Shown: in pieces, positions 60,894 to 64,000 of the stretch
Numbering within the stretch: the first letter of the stretch is position 1
Layout: every line of letters starts with the position of its first letter
The notes under the pieces: generated by a model
The model's database searches: none
What the model was told of the DNA's origin: nothing
The model's input: only the letters and a program-made list of their open reading frames with translations
From: Mameliella sp. CS4
GTDB taxonomy: Bacteria > Pseudomonadota > Alphaproteobacteria > Rhodobacterales > Rhodobacteraceae
Assembly: GCF_019392335.1 (NCBI RefSeq)
Contig: NZ_JAHXRQ010000004.1
Span: 124,001-188,000, forward strand
DNA: 64,000 nucleotides
Direction: 5' to 3'
Translations under genes and position numbers: made by a program

Positions 60894-62677
60894 ATTCTGC
60901 GACAGGCGCAGAGGGCAAGGCACGAGAGGCCGCGAACCGACCGATGAACGCGATGGACGGACATACCGAAGACCGGATGCAGTCCCAGCTGGCCACGGGC
61001 GAGATGTTGCACATCCTGGCCTATCTCGAAGAATGCGAGAACGAGCGCGAAACCACCATCGAACTCAGCGCTCCGAACCCGATCTTTCGCATGGCGATGC
61101 ACCTGATCAAGGGCCACCTCGAGGCCAAGATCACCACGCCGACATCACTCATCGCAGCCTCGAACGTGCCCTATGCCACCGCGAACCGGCGTCTGAAGGA
61201 GATGATAGATGCCGGGCTGATCGACCAGCGCCCGCGCACCAAGACCGGCAAGAGTTTCTCGATGCATCCCAGCGAAAAGCTGCTGGACCAGTGGGCGCGG
61301 CTTTCGGGGCGGGTGCGGCGGCTGACGGAAACCTATTTCGGCGCTGACAAGGGGGCCGCCGAGGACCGCGACTATTATTTCGGCGGCTCCTACATGACCA
61401 CGCGGTCGATCCAGCCGATCCAGATCCTGCCCGAACCCCTGAAGATCCCCGGCGGCATCCGCGTGCTGGTGCATGGCGACCCGACCTTCATGGTCATGGA
61501 AAACCTCAAGCGGCAGTTCGAACAGGTGATCGGCACCGGCATCCACCAACGCGCGTTTTCCATCGACCGGCTGCGCGAAGAGGCCCTGCGGAACGCCGAA
61601 CGCAAGGCCAGCCGGTACGACATCATCGCGCTGGACCTGCCCTGGGTGGGCGAATTCGCCTCCAGGGGTGTTCTGATGCCGCTGGACGACGCGATGGATG
61701 TCGAGCGGCTGGACCCGGCGGATTTCCACACCGCCGGCTGGAAGGCGACCCATTGGGGCGGACGGCCCTATGGTGTGCCCGCCCAGACCACGCCGGAGCT
61801 GCTGTTCTATCGCAAGGATCTGTTCGCGGATGCCGGCCTGGAACCGCCCGCCAACACCGAGCAGCTGCTGAAGGCCGCACGCCACATGCACGACCCGCAG
61901 AAGGGCCGCTATGGCATCGCCTGGAACGCGGCACGCGGCACGGCGCTGGGACATACCTTTCTGATGACGCTGGCCGATTTCGGCCAACCGGTGCTGGACC
62001 TGCCAGAGGTGGCGGGTGGCTTTGACACAGACGATCTGGCCACACGCCGGTATCGGATCACCATCGACACCGACAAGGGGCTCATGGCCGCGGAATACCT
62101 GCTAGAGCTCTTGCGCTATTCCCCGCCCGACATCCTGTCCATGTCCTGGTACGAACGGGTCCGGCCCTTCGCAGCGGGCAAGATCGCGATGGCCTACGGT
62201 TATACGCTGCTGGCGCCCTACTTTGAACTGGACCCGTCCTCGCCCGCCTTCGGCCAGACCGGCTATCTGCCGCATCCGCACGGGCCCGGTGCCGCGAACG
62301 TGGCGCCCGTTGGCGGCTATGTCATGGGCATACCCGCCAATATCGCGCCCGACCGCCTGCCCGCCGCCGCCGAGGCGCTGCGCGTCTTTACCAGCGCCGA
62401 GGCACAGAAGCTTTACGTTCAGAACGGCAGCCGCACCAACCCGCGCTATTCCGTCGCCGCCGATGCCGAGGTGCGCCGCGCCTCGCCCATCTTCGAGGCG
62501 GTGGACGCCATGTCCTGGCGCGACGAGCTGCAGTTCTGGCCGCGACCGCCGGTGCCCCAGATCACCGGGATCATCCAGGTCTGCGGCGAGGAATTCCACG
62601 ACATGCTGCGCGGTCTGATCCCCCCGCGCGAGGCGTTGCAACGGGCCCAGCAAAGGGCCGAGGCGCTGTTTGCATGA
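60863..62677 (+). CDS. wHTH regulator fused to a solute-binding-protein domain
   Basis: A 604-residue protein without signal peptide. Residues about 75-150 look like a winged helix (TPTSLIAASNVPYATANRRLKEMIDAGLIDQ split, then a basic wing). Residues about 195-520 are a family 1 extracellular solute-binding protein (GIRVLVHGDPTFMVMENLKR, DIIALDLPWVGEFASRGVL, PYGVPAQTTPELLFYRKDLF, MAYGYTLLAPYFELDP). A binding-protein fold kept in the cytoplasm beside a DNA-binding domain points to a ligand-controlled transcription factor, probably for the divergent sugar operon. GGAGGAG five bases before the ATG supports this start. Confidence 0.82.
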   Translation: MRHPGPSNLNNSATGAEGKAREAANRPMNAMDGHTEDRMQSQLATGEMLHILAYLEECENERETTIELSAPNPIFRMAMHLIKGHLEAKITTPTSLIAASNVPYATANRRLKEMIDAGLIDQRPRTKTGKSFSMHPSEKLLDQWARLSGRVRRLTETYFGADKGAAEDRDYYFGGSYMTTRSIQPIQILPEPLKIPGGIRVLVHGDPTFMVMENLKRQFEQVIGTGIHQRAFSIDRLREEALRNAERKASRYDIIALDLPWVGEFASRGVLMPLDDAMDVERLDPADFHTAGWKATHWGGRPYGVPAQTTPELLFYRKDLFADAGLEPPANTEQLLKAARHMHDPQKGRYGIAWNAARGTALGHTFLMTLADFGQPVLDLPEVAGGFDTDDLATRRYRITIDTDKGLMAAEYLLELLRYSPPDILSMSWYERVRPFAAGKIAMAYGYTLLAPYFELDPSSPAFGQTGYLPHPHGPGAANVAPVGGYVMGIPANIAPDRLPAAAEALRVFTSAEAQKLYVQNGSRTNPRYSVAADAEVRRASPIFEAVDAMSWRDELQFWPRPPVPQITGIIQVCGEEFHDMLRGLIPPREALQRAQQRAEALFA

Positions 62678-62710
62678 CGCGGGACAACATGATCCGAGGA
62701 GGAGAGACTC

Positions 62711-63520
62711 ATGGACCCCAACCGCCTGAAGGGCAAGAACATCCTGATCACCGGCGCCGCGCGCGGCATGGGTGCCGCCAATGCCGAAGCCTTTGCCGCC
62801 CAGGGCGCCAACGTCTGCCTGGGCGACCTTGACGGCGACGCCGCGCAGGACATGGCCGCCAAGATCAACGCGGCAGGAAACGGCACGGCCATCGGCGTCA
62901 GGATGGACGTGACCAAGCGCGAGGACAACGCCGCTGCCGTTGCCGCAACGGTCGAGGCCTTCGGCTCGATCAATGTCGGCCTGTTCAACGCCGGCCTCAA
63001 CAAGCCCCGGTTCTTCATGGATATCGACGAAGACAATTGGGACATGATCATGAACGTGAACACCAAGGCGATGTGGCTGGGCATGCAGGAAACCGCCCGC
63101 CAGATGATCGCACAGGGCCCGATGGAGGATCACCCTTACAAGATCATCAACGTCGGCAGCATCGCCTCGCGCAAACCGCTGGTCGATGTGACCGTCTATT
63201 GCACCTCGAAATACGGCTGCCTTGCGCTGACCCATTGCGGCGCACTGGGGCTGGCCGAGCACAATATCACCGTCAACGGCTATGCGCCCGGCGTCGTGGT
63301 CACGCCGCTGTGGGAGCAACTGGACAAGGACCTTGTCGATATCGGCTTCAAGCAGCGCGAAGGACAGGCCTACGATGACATTGTCCGCGACGCCCTGCAG
63401 ATCAAGCGCGTCTCCTATCCCAAGGACATCACCGGCACCGCATCCTTCCTTGCCAGTGACGACAGCGACTACATGACGGGCCAGATGGTCCATGTCGACG
63501 GCGGTTGGTGCATCCAGTAA
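62711..63520 (+). CDS. SDR-family oxidoreductase, second
   Basis: A 269-residue short-chain dehydrogenase related to the one at 58825 (same FNAGLNKPRFF and DYMTGQMVHVDGGW features). The cofactor loop is ITGAARGMGAANAEAF and the catalytic set is in INVGSIASRKP and YCTSKYG. GGAGGAGA lies before the ATG. It is downstream of the regulator and upstream of an M24 enzyme on the same strand, forming the rightward half of the catabolic locus. Two paralogous SDRs on either side of the regulator suggest two successive oxidations, or two stereoisomers of one substrate. Confidence 0.9.
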   Translation: MDPNRLKGKNILITGAARGMGAANAEAFAAQGANVCLGDLDGDAAQDMAAKINAAGNGTAIGVRMDVTKREDNAAAVAATVEAFGSINVGLFNAGLNKPRFFMDIDEDNWDMIMNVNTKAMWLGMQETARQMIAQGPMEDHPYKIINVGSIASRKPLVDVTVYCTSKYGCLALTHCGALGLAEHNITVNGYAPGVVVTPLWEQLDKDLVDIGFKQREGQAYDDIVRDALQIKRVSYPKDITGTASFLASDDSDYMTGQMVHVDGGWCIQ

Positions 63521-63587
63521 CGCCACCCTTTTCCAGCAATTTTCACCCTGATGAACGGGCCGCCCGCGCGACCCGAAGGAGCCACTC

Positions 63588-64000
63588 ATGTCACGCGCCC
63601 TGATGCCGAACCTGCTGACCCCCAAGGACCTTGAACCCAACTGGGAATGGCGCGAACGCCTGCCCGCCTGGGGACACACCTCGGTGGATTTCGAACGTCG
63701 GATCGACCATGACCGCCTGCGCCGCTATCGCCTGGCCCGCACGCGCCAATCGCTGCAGAACTCGCAGGCCGGGTCGCTGCTGCTCTTCGACGTGAACAAC
63801 ATTCGCTACGTCACCGCCACCAAGATCGGCGAATGGGAGCGGGACAAGATGTGCCGCTTCTGCCTGCTCACCGGGGACGACAGCCCCTATGTCTGGGATT
63901 TCGGCTCCGCCGCGGTGCACCACAAGCGGCACTCCGACTGGCTGGAGCCCGATCACTGCCTGGCCGGCGTGGTCGGCATGCGCGGCACCATCCCGCCCGA
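63588..64000 (+). CDS. M24 (creatinase-fold) metallohydrolase, N-terminal part
   Basis: The first 137 residues of a protein that runs off the right edge. GSLLLFDVNNIRYVTATKIG followed by FCLLTGDDSPYVWDFGSA is the creatinase N-terminal domain of M24-family enzymes (Xaa-Pro peptidases, creatinase, ectoine hydrolase, and the DMSP lyase DddP, which shares the LMFDPLNIRYAT pattern). The metal-binding C-terminal domain is not visible, so the reaction cannot be named. GAAGGAG precedes the ATG. It follows the second SDR by 67 bases. Confidence 0.8.
   Translation, partial: MSRALMPNLLTPKDLEPNWEWRERLPAWGHTSVDFERRIDHDRLRRYRLARTRQSLQNSQAGSLLLFDVNNIRYVTATKIGEWERDKMCRFCLLTGDDSPYVWDFGSAAVHHKRHSDWLEPDHCLAGVVGMRGTIPP

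Overview
The window looks like chromosomal DNA of a marine-type alphaproteobacterium of the Rhodobacterales (Roseobacter group). Reasons: high GC with strongly GC-ending codons; the CtrA-phosphorelay gene chpT next to a DUF3553 gene; usg beside gyrA; ornithine-lipid genes olsBA; a heme A synthase; a Zn-independent type HemB; Hint-domain and TPR-sulfotransferase secretome genes; and a methyl-H4folate:corrinoid methyltransferase module of the kind roseobacters use as part of a split methionine synthase. All assignments come from reading sequence and remembered family motifs; no database search was run.

Layout. 1-6.4 kb: the start of a Ppx/GppA gene, a sulfotransferase, a four-gene folate/corrinoid C1 operon (Virulence_fact protein, MetF-like reductase, HAD hydrolase, methyltransferase), a small excalibur-type secreted protein with a canonical CtrA box, a receiver-like protein and an EEP-family nuclease/phosphatase. 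6.5-22.7 kb: mostly housekeeping (ClpP-like periplasmic protein, orphan TadG/TadE, mfd, hemB, SYLF lipoprotein, usg, gyrA, M32 carboxypeptidase, ctaA). 22.7-24.5 kb: a striking tandem of three secreted SH3-like mini-proteins, each a complete cassette with its own shared promoter-region element and its own terminator. 24.5-35 kb: trmJ, thiE-like, olsBA, DUF3553/chpT, proA-proB-obgE, GNAT, rplU-rpmA and a DUF2059 protein.

A tRNA-Ser(CGA) at 35.2 kb marks the edge of an accessory stretch (35.3-42.4 kb): small or broken genes, a WcbI-GSCFA fusion, a 710-residue protein I do not recognise, a LysR pseudogene with a lost start codon, and long stretches without genes. Then come a cytoplasmic BisC/TorZ-like molybdoenzyme, an ABC-ATPase relic, and a B12-uptake operon (chelatase/ferredoxin-like protein, btuF, btuC, btuD) under a clear cobalamin riboswitch. 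B12 uptake fits the corrinoid-dependent methyl transfer at the left end.

48.8-55.2 kb: a BenE-type transporter, then an extracellular-protein neighbourhood (tail-collar protein, two DUF6916 proteins, GNAT, Hint-domain protein, TPR-sulfotransferase). 55.2-64 kb: a sugar/polyol catabolic locus: a ribose-type ABC transporter with an SDR inside its operon, divergently transcribed from a wHTH regulator fused to a solute-binding-protein domain, followed by a second SDR and the start of an M24 creatinase-fold enzyme. The best candidates for something new are the triplicated SH3 cassettes, the wHTH-SBP regulator with its repeated sites, and the WcbI-GSCFA/710-aa pair in the tRNA-flanked island.
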